In this document: piece by piece, positions 54,066-62,897 of the stretch
How the letters are laid out: each line of letters opens with the position of its first letter
How positions within the stretch are numbered: the stretch's first letter is position 1
Origin: Micromonospora coriariae
Lineage (GTDB): Bacteria > Actinomycetota > Actinomycetes > Mycobacteriales > Micromonosporaceae
Length of the DNA: 64,000 bases
NCBI RefSeq assembly: GCF_900091455.1
Contig: NZ_LT607412.1
Coordinates: forward strand, 4,650,001 to 4,714,000
Reading direction: 5' to 3'
Notes under the pieces: model-generated
What the model saw: only the letters and a program-made list of their open reading frames with translations
What the model was told of the DNA's origin: nothing
Databases searched by the model: none
Position numbers and translations under genes: made by a program

Positions 54066-54212
54066 ATGGCCGTCTTCGCAGGTCGCTTCCAGCTGCCTTC
54101 ATCAGCCTCGACCAAGGGAACCTCACCACAGTGCGCGATCATGATCTGCCGGCGCTGGAGCGCCGGACCCGCGGCAAGATTCGTTTCGACGACGACGAGC
54201 CGCAGTTTCTGA
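54066..54212 (+). CDS. Possible overlapping leader frame ahead of the RIO kinase gene
   Basis: A 48-residue frame (MAVFAGRFQLPSSASTKGTS...) starts at ATG 54066, after a very good ribosome-binding site (gaggagaggggg, 54048-54059). It runs into the RIO kinase gene in another frame and ends 82 bases past the kinase start. A hairpin (CCGGGCG/CGCCCGG, 54030-54045) stands just upstream. It may be a real upstream frame controlling the kinase by coupling. Alternatively the ribosome-binding site serves something else. I recognise no homology. Confidence 0.3.
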   Translation: MAVFAGRFQLPSSASTKGTSPQCAIMICRRWSAGPAARFVSTTTSRSF

Positions 54213-55063
54213 AGCGCGGGCGGCCCACTGAGCCGCCCGCCGACCCGGACGGCGAACCTGACCCGGACACCGGCGACCGCTGGTCGTCCTGGGACGACGC
54301 CGTGCACGGTCCGCAGCCGTGCCCGGACTGGCTGGTCACCGAGCTGGCCGCCAAGGACACCGAGCTGGGTGTGCTGAAGACCGGCAAGGAGGCGGACGTG
54401 CACCTGGTCCGTCGGGCGGTGCCCGAGACGGACCGGTCCTGCCTGCTGGCGGTCAAGCGCTACCGGGACGCCGAGCACCGGCTGTTCCATCGCGACGCCG
54501 GCTACCTGGAGGGCCGGCGGGTGCGCCGGTCCCGCGAGAACCGGGCGATGGCCGGCCGGACGGCCTTCGGCCGGCAGATGATCGCCGGGCAGTGGGCAGC
54601 GGCCGAGTTCGCCGCCCTGACCCGGCTCTGGGAGATCGGCGCCGGCCACGACCGGATCGCCGTGCCGTACCCGGTGCAGCTGCGGGGCACCGAGTTGATG
54701 CTGGAGTTCGTCGGCGACGCCAAGTCGGGGCAGGCCGCGCCCCGGCTGGCTCAGCTGCGGCCCGGCCCGGCCGAACTCCGCGACCTGTGGGGCCAGTTGG
54801 TGGAGGCGCTGCGGGTGCTGGCCCGAGCCGGCTACGCGCACGGCGACCTGTCGCCGTACAACCTGCTCGTACACGACGGTCGGCTGGTCGTGATCGACCT
54901 GCCCCAGGTGGTCGACGTGGTGGCGAACCCGCAGGGGCCCGAGTTCCTGGCCCGCGACGTGCGCGTGGTCGGCACCTGGTTCCTGGCCCGGGGGCTGGCC
55001 GCCGAGCAGGTCGATCCCGCCGCGCTTACCGGGGAGCTGCTGCGTGAGGCGGGCGTTCGCTGA
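54131..55063 (+). CDS. RIO-type serine protein kinase
   Basis: The 310-residue protein starts at GTG 54131. A charged N-terminus (RRTRGKIRFDDDEPQFLKRG) precedes the RIO kinase domain: GVLKTGKEADVHLVRR as the flexible P-loop equivalent, LAVKRYRDAEHRLFHR with the ATP-binding Lys, the catalytic loop YAHGDLSPYNLLVHDGRLVV and the metal-binding IDLPQVVDVV. In archaea and eukaryotes RIO proteins assist ribosome maturation; the bacterial role is poorly defined. The start codon has only a weak ribosome-binding site, and a well-initiated short frame overlaps it. Confidence 0.9.
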   Translation: MRDHDLPALERRTRGKIRFDDDEPQFLKRGRPTEPPADPDGEPDPDTGDRWSSWDDAVHGPQPCPDWLVTELAAKDTELGVLKTGKEADVHLVRRAVPETDRSCLLAVKRYRDAEHRLFHRDAGYLEGRRVRRSRENRAMAGRTAFGRQMIAGQWAAAEFAALTRLWEIGAGHDRIAVPYPVQLRGTELMLEFVGDAKSGQAAPRLAQLRPGPAELRDLWGQLVEALRVLARAGYAHGDLSPYNLLVHDGRLVVIDLPQVVDVVANPQGPEFLARDVRVVGTWFLARGLAAEQVDPAALTGELLREAGVR

Positions 55064-55070
55064 CCGGGAC

Positions 55071-55101
55071 GGGTCGGGCGGCCCCACCGGCGGCCCGACC
55101 C
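55071..55101. terminator. Bidirectional terminator between RIO kinase and DUF2630 genes
   Basis: Arms GGGTCGGGC (55071-55079) and GCCCGACCC (55093-55101) form a 9-bp stem with a 13-base loop between the two convergent genes. Confidence 0.7.
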
Positions 55102-55111
55102 TCCGCGCCGG

Positions 55112-55360
55112 TCACTGCATGTAGCGCTCCACCTCGGGCTTGGGGCGTTCGCCCTGGGCATCCGCGTCGCCGTGGGTCTGCCGCGCGGCCCGCCGGCGGC
55201 GCAGCAGGTCCCAGCACTGGTCGAGGGACTCCTCCAGGTTGCGCAGCCGCTCGCTGGCCTCGCCCTCGGTGCCCGACTCGTGGGCCTGTGCCGCCGCGCG
55301 CAGCTTGTGTTCCTCATCGACCAGTTCGGAGATCCGGTTCAGGATGGTCTTGTCGTCCAT
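55112..55360 (-). CDS. DUF2630 family protein
   Basis: The 82-residue protein starts at ATG 55360 (MDDKTILNRISELVDEEHKL) and matches the small actinobacterial DUF2630 family: an N-terminal coiled segment, then LRNLEESLDQCWDLLRRRRA and an acidic tail ending PEVERYMQ. It is predicted to be a short helical hairpin, cytosolic, of unknown function. It is divergent from the P450/terpene operon. Confidence 0.9.
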   Translation of the reverse strand: MDDKTILNRISELVDEEHKLRAAAQAHESGTEGEASERLRNLEESLDQCWDLLRRRRAARQTHGDADAQGERPKPEVERYMQ

Positions 55361-55743
55361 GACAAGAGCCTGGCACAGGGTGCCGGGTGTCGCCCGGATT
55401 CGGTCGTTCCGCCGAGTCGCGTGCATGGCGCGGGTGACGAGTGACGCGGTTCCGGGCCGAGCCGGCGCGTCCCCGGGCGGGCGCGCACCACAGGTAGTGA
55501 GTGATATTCGCCACTATTGAGCGCCTCAGATGCCTGCTGGTGGTCGCGACCATCGCTACCTGCGGGATCTGTGGTCTGCGCACTTCCCGCCGACCGAATC
55601 CTGTGGGGACGCGATCCTTGCGCGTGAAAATTTCACGTACTGCGCCTAGAGGAAGGCGACCGAGCGGTGGCATGCTCCACGAATAGCTAACTCCGCATAG
55701 TCGTTCCGCGACGCCGAGTATCCACAAGGGAGTGACAGTTCCC
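55361..55743. promoter_or_regulatory. Divergent promoter region of DUF2630 and the P450/terpene operon
   Basis: These 383 bases contain no gene that I can support. The right two thirds are AT-richer than the genome. Two inverted repeats stand out: TAGTG/CACTA around 55496-55517, and the 15-base palindrome at 55623-55637 listed separately. The P450 gene's ribosome-binding site, aagggag, is at 55726-55732. Confidence 0.5.
55623..55637. promoter_or_regulatory. Candidate operator upstream of the terpene operon
   Basis: CGTGAAAATTTCACG is a perfect 7-bp inverted repeat around one central A, about 110 bases before the P450 start. TTGCGC (55619-55624) overlaps its left edge and could be a -35. It looks like a repressor or activator site; the protein is not identified. 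Confidence 0.45.
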
Positions 55744-57129
55744 GTGGTAGCACCTCCGACAGTGCCGGTTCAGCCGCGACGGGCGGGTTCGGTCCCGCTG
55801 CGTCATGTGGTGCCCAATCTGTTCCGCGATCCGGCCCGCACCCTGGTCGAGTTGGGCGAGCGGTCGCAGGGCGAGGTGGTGAAGCTCAGCCTCGGTGCGT
55901 TCCGGCCCTACCTGATCACCCGACCGGAGCACCTGCAGCGGGTACTGCGCGAGAAGTCCGACAACTACGTCCGTGCCGGCGACGGTCTCCAGTGGCGTCC
56001 GCTGAAGCGGTTGTTCGGCGACGGCATTCTCAGTGACGGCGATTACTGGAAGAACAGCCGCCACGTGCTCCAGCCGCTGTTCACCGCTCGGCGGGTCGAC
56101 TCGCTGGTCGACCGGCTGGCCGAGGCGATCGAGGAAGTGGTCGACGAACTGGACGAGCCGGCCCGCGCCGGCCAGCCCGTCGACATGGGCACCGTGCAGG
56201 CCCGGATCGTCTGCTCGGCGATCATGCGGGTCTTCTTCGCCGACAAGATCTCGGTGCCGCAGGCGATGCGCATCATGGAGGCGCAGGACGCGATCGCCTG
56301 GTCGGTGATGCCGCGGCTGTTGGTGCCGTGGGCGCCGTTGGCCATGCCGATGCCCGGCGACCGCGCGTTCCGTCAGGCAGTTCAACTCATCGACGACACT
56401 GTGCTCCCGATCGTCCGCGCCGCCCGGGGAACGGCCGAGACCGATGGCGACGACATCATCGCCACGCTGTGGCGGGGCCGCACGGAGGCTGGCGGCCGGC
56501 TCGACGAGCGGCAGGTCCGTGACGACACCGTCTCGATGGTCGCCACCACCACGGAGACCACGATCAGCGTGCTGACCTGGCTCTGGCCGCACATCGCGCA
56601 GGACGAACAGATCGCCGAGCGACTGTACGAGGAGATCGACCGGGTGGTCGGCGACGCTCCGGTCCGGCGCGAGCACCTGCGCGAGCTGCGTTACACGCGA
56701 CAGGTGCTCGATGAACTGCTACGGCTCTACCCGATCGGCTGGCTCTTCCCGCGCCGCGCCCTGGAAGCCGACGTGATCGGCGGCGTACGCATCGAGGCCG
56801 GCGCCACTCTCGTGGTCAGCCCGCTGATCACCCACCGGATGTCCGCGTTCTGGGACCGGCCCGAGGTCTTCGACCCCGACCGCTTCGACCCCGAGCAGGT
56901 TCGCAACCGGCACCGGTACGCGCACTTCCCGTTCGGCGGCGGCCCACACCAGTGCATCGGCATGCACCTGTTCTATCTGGAGGCCATGCTGATCGTGGCC
57001 ACCGTCCTGAGCCGGTTCCGGTTCCGCCTGGTGCGGCAGGCTCTGCCTGGTATCAAGGTGGCCGCCGCGCTGCGGCCCCTCCAGCGTGTCGAGGTGACCC
57101 TGCAGCCGGTACGGAGTGTCTCCGCATGA
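55744..57129 (+). CDS. Cytochrome P450
   Basis: The protein has 461 residues from GTG 55744; GTG 55732 in the same frame sits directly on the ribosome-binding site and is less likely. The I-helix reads MVATTTETTISVLTW, with the Thr of the oxygen-activation groove. The ExxR motif is DELLRLYP, and the haem loop is FPFGGGPHQCIGMHLFYLEA with Cys404. It is soluble, of class I type, and needs a ferredoxin partner that is not encoded nearby. The stop overlaps the terpene synthase start (ATGA), so it probably oxidises the product of the two cyclases that follow. Confidence 0.95.
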   Translation: MVAPPTVPVQPRRAGSVPLRHVVPNLFRDPARTLVELGERSQGEVVKLSLGAFRPYLITRPEHLQRVLREKSDNYVRAGDGLQWRPLKRLFGDGILSDGDYWKNSRHVLQPLFTARRVDSLVDRLAEAIEEVVDELDEPARAGQPVDMGTVQARIVCSAIMRVFFADKISVPQAMRIMEAQDAIAWSVMPRLLVPWAPLAMPMPGDRAFRQAVQLIDDTVLPIVRAARGTAETDGDDIIATLWRGRTEAGGRLDERQVRDDTVSMVATTTETTISVLTWLWPHIAQDEQIAERLYEEIDRVVGDAPVRREHLRELRYTRQVLDELLRLYPIGWLFPRRALEADVIGGVRIEAGATLVVSPLITHRMSAFWDRPEVFDPDRFDPEQVRNRHRYAHFPFGGGPHQCIGMHLFYLEAMLIVATVLSRFRFRLVRQALPGIKVAAALRPLQRVEVTLQPVRSVSA

Positions 57130-58037
57130 CCGCTGAACTCGCGTCGCTGCCGGATACCGGTAGCGACCAGATGGCGCTGGCCGCGGAGCAGGGCCGGATT
57201 TGCGCCCTCGCCGCGAAGGGCCAACGTGACCTGGCCGAACGCGCTGCGGCGTACCCCGATCTCTTCCCGGCGCGACCGTTCGACCCGGCTTTGTTCGGCA
57301 ACGTCGCGATGGCGATCGCGTTCGGGGCGCCCTGGTGTGACCTCGCCCAGTTGCGCGTCACGAACCGGGCCGTGCTGTGGGGCTTCGCGGTCGACTGGCT
57401 CGTCGACCACGAGGCGCGTACCCGTGCCGAGATCGACCGGTTGACGGCGGGCTGCCTCGCCGTGGCCGAGGGCGGGAAGCCGGCGGAGGACGACTCTCTC
57501 GGCCGCTTTCTCGCCGAATTGCACGACGAACTGGCCGCCGTGCCGGCGTACGCGACCCACGGGGTGGTGTGGCGCAACGAGTTGCGGACGATGCTCGACG
57601 CCATGGCGCGGGAGTGGGACTGGAAGCAGACCGCCAGCGCTGGCGTGCTGCCCACCCTGGACGAGTACCTGGCCAACGCGGCGAACCTGGCCTGCACAGT
57701 GGTCAACGTCGTGCACTGGATCCACTCCGGCGATCCCGCGACGCTGGCCCACCTCGACGCGCTTGTCGCGGCCAGTGACCAGGTGCAGCGGATCCTCCGA
57801 CTCGTCAACGACCTCGCGACCTACGAACGCGACCAGCGGTGGGGGGACCTCAACGCGCTGATGTTGGTGCCGGAGCGGGCCGACATCGAGCGCCAGATCA
57901 GCGGCCTGGTGGCGTACGCCCGCGAGCTGCTCGACCCGCTGCGCGCAAGCTGCCCGCTGCAGGCCGACTACCTCGCCCGCCAGATCGGCTTCAGCACCGG
58001 TTTCTACCGGTCGACCGACTTCTGGGGCGTGCTGTGA
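57126..58037 (+). CDS. Class I terpene synthase-like protein
   Basis: From ATG 57126 the protein has 303 residues and an all-helical class I terpene synthase layout. The Asp-rich motif is D90-W-L-V-D94 in WGFAVDWLVDHEARTR, shorter than the usual DDxxD. The second metal site is N228-D-L-A-T232-Y-E-R-D236, which fits NDxxSxxxE with Thr and Asp substitutions. PTLDEYLANAANLACTV is the usual helix between them. With a class II cyclase directly after it, it would ionise the cyclised diphosphate to give the final diterpene skeleton. Starts and stops overlap on both sides (ATGA, GTGA). Confidence 0.82.
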   Translation: MTAELASLPDTGSDQMALAAEQGRICALAAKGQRDLAERAAAYPDLFPARPFDPALFGNVAMAIAFGAPWCDLAQLRVTNRAVLWGFAVDWLVDHEARTRAEIDRLTAGCLAVAEGGKPAEDDSLGRFLAELHDELAAVPAYATHGVVWRNELRTMLDAMAREWDWKQTASAGVLPTLDEYLANAANLACTVVNVVHWIHSGDPATLAHLDALVAASDQVQRILRLVNDLATYERDQRWGDLNALMLVPERADIERQISGLVAYARELLDPLRASCPLQADYLARQIGFSTGFYRSTDFWGVL

Positions 58038-59653
58038 CCACCTCACCGGCCGCCGCCGATGCCGGGGACGAGTCCGACGTGGCCGCATCGGCCCGGGAGT
58101 TGCTCGCCGCCATGGTGCTCGAGCCGGCGGGCCGGGTCACCCCGTCGGTGTACGAGACCGGCCGGGTCGTCGCCGACGCGCCGTGGCTCACCGGGCACGA
58201 CCGGCGGCTGCGGTACCTGCTGGACGAACAGCGTTCCGATGGCGGGTGGGGTGGCGCCGGCGGCTACGCCGTGGTGCCGACGGTGAGCGCGGTGGAGGCG
58301 CTGCTCGGCACACTGCGGGGCACCCAGGGATCCTCTCGGCCCGAGCTGGCCGCCGCGGCGAGCCGCGGGCTGGGCGTGCTCGCCGACTGGCTCGGAAGGG
58401 GCACGCCGCTCCCGGACACACCGGCGGCCGACCTCATCGTGGCGGCCCTGGTGCAGCGGATCAACGACCACCTCACCTTCCTTGCCGCACGCCCCGGTCA
58501 GGGCATCGTCGACGGGGTCCGCGCCCTGCCCGGCGTGGACCGACGGCGGCTCGACGCGGTACACGCGCTGGTGGGCGCCGGACGTCCGGTGCCGCAGAAG
58601 CTGCTGCACGCCTTCGAGGTGCTCGGACCGGTCGCGCGTCGGCACGGCCGCGTGTCCCCGGTCGCCGGGGCCGTGGGTGCCTCGCCGGCGGCCACCGCCG
58701 CCTGGATCGGCGACCCGGCGACGCCCGGCTCGGACCCGGAGGCGCTGGCCTACCTGAGGGCGGCTGTCGGCCTCCTCGACGGACCGGTGCCCTGCTGTAC
58801 GCCGATCACGGTGTTCGAGCGGGCCTGGGCGCTGAGCAGCCTGGCCCGAGTGGGGGTGCCGGTCCGACCCGTGCCGAAGCTCATCGCCGAGTTGACCGCC
58901 GCGCTCGGGCCGCAGGGCACGCCGACCGGGCCAGGACTGCCCGCCGACGCGGACACCACCTCGGTCGCTCTCTACGCTCTCGCCCGTCTCGGTCACCCGG
59001 TGGACCCGGCGAGCCTGCTCCACTTCGACCTCGGCAGCCACTTCTGCACCTGGCGGGGGGAGGACGGGCGGTCGGTCACCACGAACGCGCACGTGCTGGA
59101 GGCACTCGGCTGGCACGCCCGTCACACGTCGGCGGCCGCGAGCCGCTACGGCGGCCGTGCGGCGGCGCTGGCCGGGTGGCTGGGCGACGAGCAGCAGCCC
59201 GACGGCTCCTGGGTGGACCGCTGGCACGCTTCGCCCTACTACGCCACCTCGTGCGTCGTGGCAGCCCTCGACCGGTACGCCCCGGCCGGGATCGCCGGAT
59301 CGAGGGTGGACCGCGCCGTTGACTGGGTGGTCGCCACCCAACGGACGGACGGGACGTGGGGACGCTGGACCGGCACCGTGGAGGAGACCGCGTACGCCCT
59401 GCACGTCCTGCTGGGGGTCCATCGACCAGCCCGGCCGGGCGTACGAGAGGCGATCGGTCGCGGGTTGCGTCACCTGACCGAGGCAGCCGATGACCACGAT
59501 CATCCTCCATTGTGGCATGACAAAGATCTCTACACACCCGTGCTGATCGTCCGTGCGGCCATTCTCGCGGTCCGGCAGTTGGCCCTGACCAGATCCGACC
59601 TGGTCAACGACATGGACCGGGCGCCAGTCAGGCCACGTACGGCGGTCCCATGA
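58034..59653 (+). CDS. Class II diterpene cyclase-like protein
   Basis: The 539-residue protein starts at GTG 58034, overlapping the class I gene. It has squalene-hopene-type repeats: LLDEQRSDGGWGGAGG near residue 65, LGDEQQPDGSWVDRWHASPY and VATQRTDGTWGRWTGTVEET. The protonating motif is D305-A-D-T-T309 (LPADADTTSVALYALARLG), a DxDTT variant of DxDD. The C-terminal WHDKDLYTPVLIVRAAIL is typical of bacterial copalyl-diphosphate-type synthases. It is too short for a hopene cyclase. Predicted substrate is geranylgeranyl diphosphate; no prenyl diphosphate synthase is in the window. Confidence 0.88.
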   Translation: MTTSPAAADAGDESDVAASARELLAAMVLEPAGRVTPSVYETGRVVADAPWLTGHDRRLRYLLDEQRSDGGWGGAGGYAVVPTVSAVEALLGTLRGTQGSSRPELAAAASRGLGVLADWLGRGTPLPDTPAADLIVAALVQRINDHLTFLAARPGQGIVDGVRALPGVDRRRLDAVHALVGAGRPVPQKLLHAFEVLGPVARRHGRVSPVAGAVGASPAATAAWIGDPATPGSDPEALAYLRAAVGLLDGPVPCCTPITVFERAWALSSLARVGVPVRPVPKLIAELTAALGPQGTPTGPGLPADADTTSVALYALARLGHPVDPASLLHFDLGSHFCTWRGEDGRSVTTNAHVLEALGWHARHTSAAASRYGGRAAALAGWLGDEQQPDGSWVDRWHASPYYATSCVVAALDRYAPAGIAGSRVDRAVDWVVATQRTDGTWGRWTGTVEETAYALHVLLGVHRPARPGVREAIGRGLRHLTEAADDHDHPPLWHDKDLYTPVLIVRAAILAVRQLALTRSDLVNDMDRAPVRPRTAVP

Positions 59654-59763
59654 TCAGCGGCGCTTGAGTGCGGCCCCGGACGCTGCTAGCGTGCGCCGGG
59701 GTCGACGCGTTCACTCCGCACTTCTGACTGATCAATCACACAGGTCGCGCCAGGGACGGTGTA

Positions 59764-62379
59764 ATGGGTTCCCGCAGTACGAATCTGCGTACCAAGGTCG
59801 TTGCTCTACTCGTCTCACTCGTGGCGCTCTGGGGCTTCACGGCCTGGGTCACCGTCCGGGACGGGGTCAACCTGCTCGGCGTGCAGACCCTGGACACGAA
59901 GGTCTTCGATCCCACCGAGCCGCTGCTGTTGCAGTTGCAGTTGGAGCGTCGGACGTCGCTGACCTATCTCGGTCGACCCGACGACGAGCAGCGCGCCACG
60001 CTGGCGCAGACCCGGCAGCGCACCGACCAGTTGGCGGCGAAGTTTACGAAGTCCACCGAGAACTGGCAGGTCAGCGCGCTGGGCAGCGACACCCTCCACC
60101 AGCGGATCAAGGCTCTCATCACTGGCCTGAACGACTTGGACAAGACCCGTACGGCGGTCGACGGCCGGAGCATCGACCGGGCCGAGACCTTCGCGACCTT
60201 CACCGGGGTGATCGAGTCGATCTACCGGGTCTACGACGCGCTCGGCAACCTCGACGACGAGCAGGTCGCCGAGGACACCGCCGCGCTGATCGGCCTCAAC
60301 CGGTCCCGGGAGCTGCTGTCCCAGGAGGACGCGTTGCTGGCCGGCGTGCTGGCCGCCGGGCGCATCACCACGGCCGAGCGGGCCGAGTTCACCCGGATCG
60401 TCGGCGCCCGACAGTTCGTCGCCGCCTCGGCACTGGTCCGGCTCCCCGCCACCGACCAGCGCCGCTACGAGACGATGTCGACGGGCGCCACCTTCAGCCA
60501 GCTGACCGCCCTGGAGACCCAGGTCATGCACGCCGGTGGTGCCGGCCGGCCGGCCGTGAACGCGACGGAGTGGACCGACACTACCGCTCCGGCGCTGACC
60601 GAGATCAGTGAGGTCGTGTTGGCCGGTGGCGACGGCGTGGTCGACCGGGCGACCCCGGTCGCCATCGGCGTGGTCGTCCGGTTGGCGCTGGCCACCGGCC
60701 TCGGTCTGCTCGCCGTCATCGCCTCGATCGTCGTGTCCATCACCACCGCCCGCTCCCTGGTACGGCAGCTGGAGCGGTTGCGTAGCGCCGCCTTCCGCCT
60801 GGCCAACGAGCGGCTGCCCAGCGTGGTCGAGCGACTCGGCCGCGGCGAGGAGGTCGACGTGGCCACGGAGGCGCCGCCGCTGGAGTTCGGCACCGACGAG
60901 ATCGGCCAGGTCGGCAAGGCGTTCAACGCGGTCCAGGAGACCGCCCTGCGTACCGCTGTCGAGCAGGCCGACCTGCGCCGCAACGTCCGCGAGGTCTTCC
61001 TCAGCCTGGCCCGCCGCACCCAGGCGCTGGTGCACCGCCAGCTCACCCTGCTGGACGCGATGGAGCGGCGCGAGCAGGACGCGGAGGAGCTGGAGGACCT
61101 GTTCCGGGTCGACCACCTGGCCACCCGGATGCGACGCAACGCGGAAAACCTGATCGTGCTCTCCGGCTCCACCCCGGGCCGGGCCTGGCGGCGCAATGTG
61201 CCGATGGTCGACGTGGTGCGCGGCGCGGTGGCCGAGGTGGAGGACTACACCCGGGTCAACGTGCTGCCGCTCGGGCCGGTCTCGCTGGCCGGCCGCGCGG
61301 TCGGCGACATCATCCACCTGCTCGCCGAGCTGATCGAGAACGGCCTGTCGTTCTCCCCGCCGCACACCACTGTGGAGGTTCGTGGCCAACTGGTGGCCAA
61401 CGGGTTCGCCATCGAGATCGAGGACCGGGGCCTCGGCATGAGCGAGGAGGACCTGGCCGCGGCGAACCACCGGATCGTCGACCGGTCCGAGCTGAACCTC
61501 GCCAACGCCGCCCGCCTCGGTCTCTACGTGGTGAGCCGGCTGACCGAGCGGCACGGCGTGCGGGTCCGGCTCAAGGAGTCGGCGTACGGCGGCACCACCG
61601 CTGTCGTGCTGATCCCGCTGGAGCTGGTCACCGAGAACGGCGCGTCCCCGGAGGACTCCGGCGCGATGCGGGCCGGGTCACCGGCCATTCCGCTGGCCGC
61701 GTCGCCGACCGCCGGCCCCGTGGGCGCCGCCGATGGCGCTCGCCCGGCCACCCTCGCGCTGGCCGCACCACCGGCAGCAGCGGGTACGACGGCGCCGGAC
61801 GTTCCGGGCCCGGTGACCCCGGCCGCCCCGGCGGCGGTCCCGGCCGACACGCCGGTGTCGACCGATGCCACCAGTCTGACGGCGCAGACCGATGGGACCG
61901 ATGTGGACGCCTCCTCCCTGCCCACCCGCCAGCGGACGACGCCGGCCGCCGGGTCGGCGGAGCTGCCCAGCCGGGCCCGGCGCGCCCTCGGTCAGCCGGC
62001 CCTTGACGGCCCGACGGTGCCCACCGGCCTGCCCTCGGTCGACCGCGTCGGACCAACGGACAGCGCCGGCGTCGGCGAGCCGGGCGCGGACGGTGGGGCG
62101 CTGCCCACCCGGGACGAGGCGGACCGAACGGACTCGGGCCTGCCGGTGCGGGTCCGGCAGGCGAGCATCGTGCCCGAGCTGCGCGACGACCCGGCGGCGA
62201 CGGAGACCGACGAGGAGGACGTGGCGCGCCCGCCGGAGCAGGTGCGCCGGATGATGAGCTCCTACCAGAGCGGTACGCGGCGAGGTCGGACCGACGCGGC
62301 GCGACTGGTCGGCGGCGCTTCCGGCGCCCCGCCGGCGGCGACGCCCGAGCCGACCGACGAGGACCCGCGCACTACCTGA
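59764..62379 (+). CDS. cvnA: Conservon sensor kinase-like protein CvnA
   Basis: The 871-residue protein starts at ATG 59764 and is the sensor of a conservon. A first membrane helix (VVALLVSLVALWGFTAWVTV) is followed by an extracytoplasmic nitrate/nitrite-sensor-like helical domain (about residues 30-300), a second membrane helix (VVRLALATGLGLLAVIASIV), a HAMP-like linker (SLVRQLERLRSAAFRLANER) and a histidine-kinase-like ATPase: N box LLAELIENGLSFSPPHTTVE and G1 box EIEDRGLGMSEEDLAAANHR. The usual phospho-acceptor His box is not clear. The last 230 residues are Pro/Ala/Thr-rich and disordered. In Streptomyces conservons this protein binds CvnB-D at the membrane. Confidence 0.92.
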   Translation: MGSRSTNLRTKVVALLVSLVALWGFTAWVTVRDGVNLLGVQTLDTKVFDPTEPLLLQLQLERRTSLTYLGRPDDEQRATLAQTRQRTDQLAAKFTKSTENWQVSALGSDTLHQRIKALITGLNDLDKTRTAVDGRSIDRAETFATFTGVIESIYRVYDALGNLDDEQVAEDTAALIGLNRSRELLSQEDALLAGVLAAGRITTAERAEFTRIVGARQFVAASALVRLPATDQRRYETMSTGATFSQLTALETQVMHAGGAGRPAVNATEWTDTTAPALTEISEVVLAGGDGVVDRATPVAIGVVVRLALATGLGLLAVIASIVVSITTARSLVRQLERLRSAAFRLANERLPSVVERLGRGEEVDVATEAPPLEFGTDEIGQVGKAFNAVQETALRTAVEQADLRRNVREVFLSLARRTQALVHRQLTLLDAMERREQDAEELEDLFRVDHLATRMRRNAENLIVLSGSTPGRAWRRNVPMVDVVRGAVAEVEDYTRVNVLPLGPVSLAGRAVGDIIHLLAELIENGLSFSPPHTTVEVRGQLVANGFAIEIEDRGLGMSEEDLAAANHRIVDRSELNLANAARLGLYVVSRLTERHGVRVRLKESAYGGTTAVVLIPLELVTENGASPEDSGAMRAGSPAIPLAASPTAGPVGAADGARPATLALAAPPAAAGTTAPDVPGPVTPAAPAAVPADTPVSTDATSLTAQTDGTDVDASSLPTRQRTTPAAGSAELPSRARRALGQPALDGPTVPTGLPSVDRVGPTDSAGVGEPGADGGALPTRDEADRTDSGLPVRVRQASIVPELRDDPAATETDEEDVARPPEQVRRMMSSYQSGTRRGRTDAARLVGGASGAPPAATPEPTDEDPRTT

Positions 62380-62469
62380 CCGGGCGCCGGTGCTGCGGGT
62401 TTCCGCGCGGCGTGATGGTCAGCCCCAGACGAGTACGGCGACAACAGCCGGGGGAGAAGAGGACGACGA

Positions 62470-62892
62470 GTGGCCCAGAAGACGGCTTCGAGTGCCGACC
62501 TGACGTGGTTGCTGGATGATCTTGTGGGCCGGGTGAAGCAGGCCGAGCATGCGGTCGCGCTCTCCACCGACGGGCTGTTGATGGCCTCCTCGCAGGGGCT
62601 GAGCCGGGACGACGGCGAGCACCTCGCGGCGATGGCGGCCGGCATCCAGAGCCTGGCCCGGGGCGCCGGCAAGCGCTTCGGTGGCGGGCAGGTGCAGCAG
62701 ACCATCATCGAGATGCAGTCGTCGTTCCTGTTCGTCACCGCTGCCGGGCGCAACGCCTGCCTGGCGGTGCTGGCCAGCGAGGACGCCGATGTCGGCCTGA
62801 TCGCCTACGAGATGGCGATGCTGGTCACCCGGGTCGGCAAGTACGTCGCCTCCCCATCCCGCGCCGCCGACCAGCCGGCCGGCGAGAAGTAG
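62470..62892 (+). CDS. cvnB: Roadblock/LC7 protein CvnB
   Basis: The 140-residue protein starts at GTG 62470 after ggggagaagaggacgac. It is a roadblock/LC7 domain: LTWLLDDLVGRVKQAEHAVA, LSTDGLLMASSQGLSRDDGE, IIEMQSSFLFVTAAGRNACL and IAYEMAMLVTRVGKYVASPS. Roadblock proteins act as GTPase regulators or scaffolds. In conservons CvnB associates with CvnA and CvnD. CvnC begins five bases after its stop. Confidence 0.94.
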   Translation: MAQKTASSADLTWLLDDLVGRVKQAEHAVALSTDGLLMASSQGLSRDDGEHLAAMAAGIQSLARGAGKRFGGGQVQQTIIEMQSSFLFVTAAGRNACLAVLASEDADVGLIAYEMAMLVTRVGKYVASPSRAADQPAGEK

Positions 62893-62897
62893 CGGCC

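Noticed and set aside
50650..54129. Open minus-strand extension upstream of the DUF692 gene
   Set aside because: It runs antisense or out of frame through the TIGR04222-like, TetR, nitrilase and HAD genes and is low complexity. DUF692 homology starts at ATG 50649.
59815..61554. Long minus-strand frame opposite cvnA
   Set aside because: The translation is His/Gly/Asp-rich shadow sequence with no motifs, while cvnA on the plus strand has clear domains.
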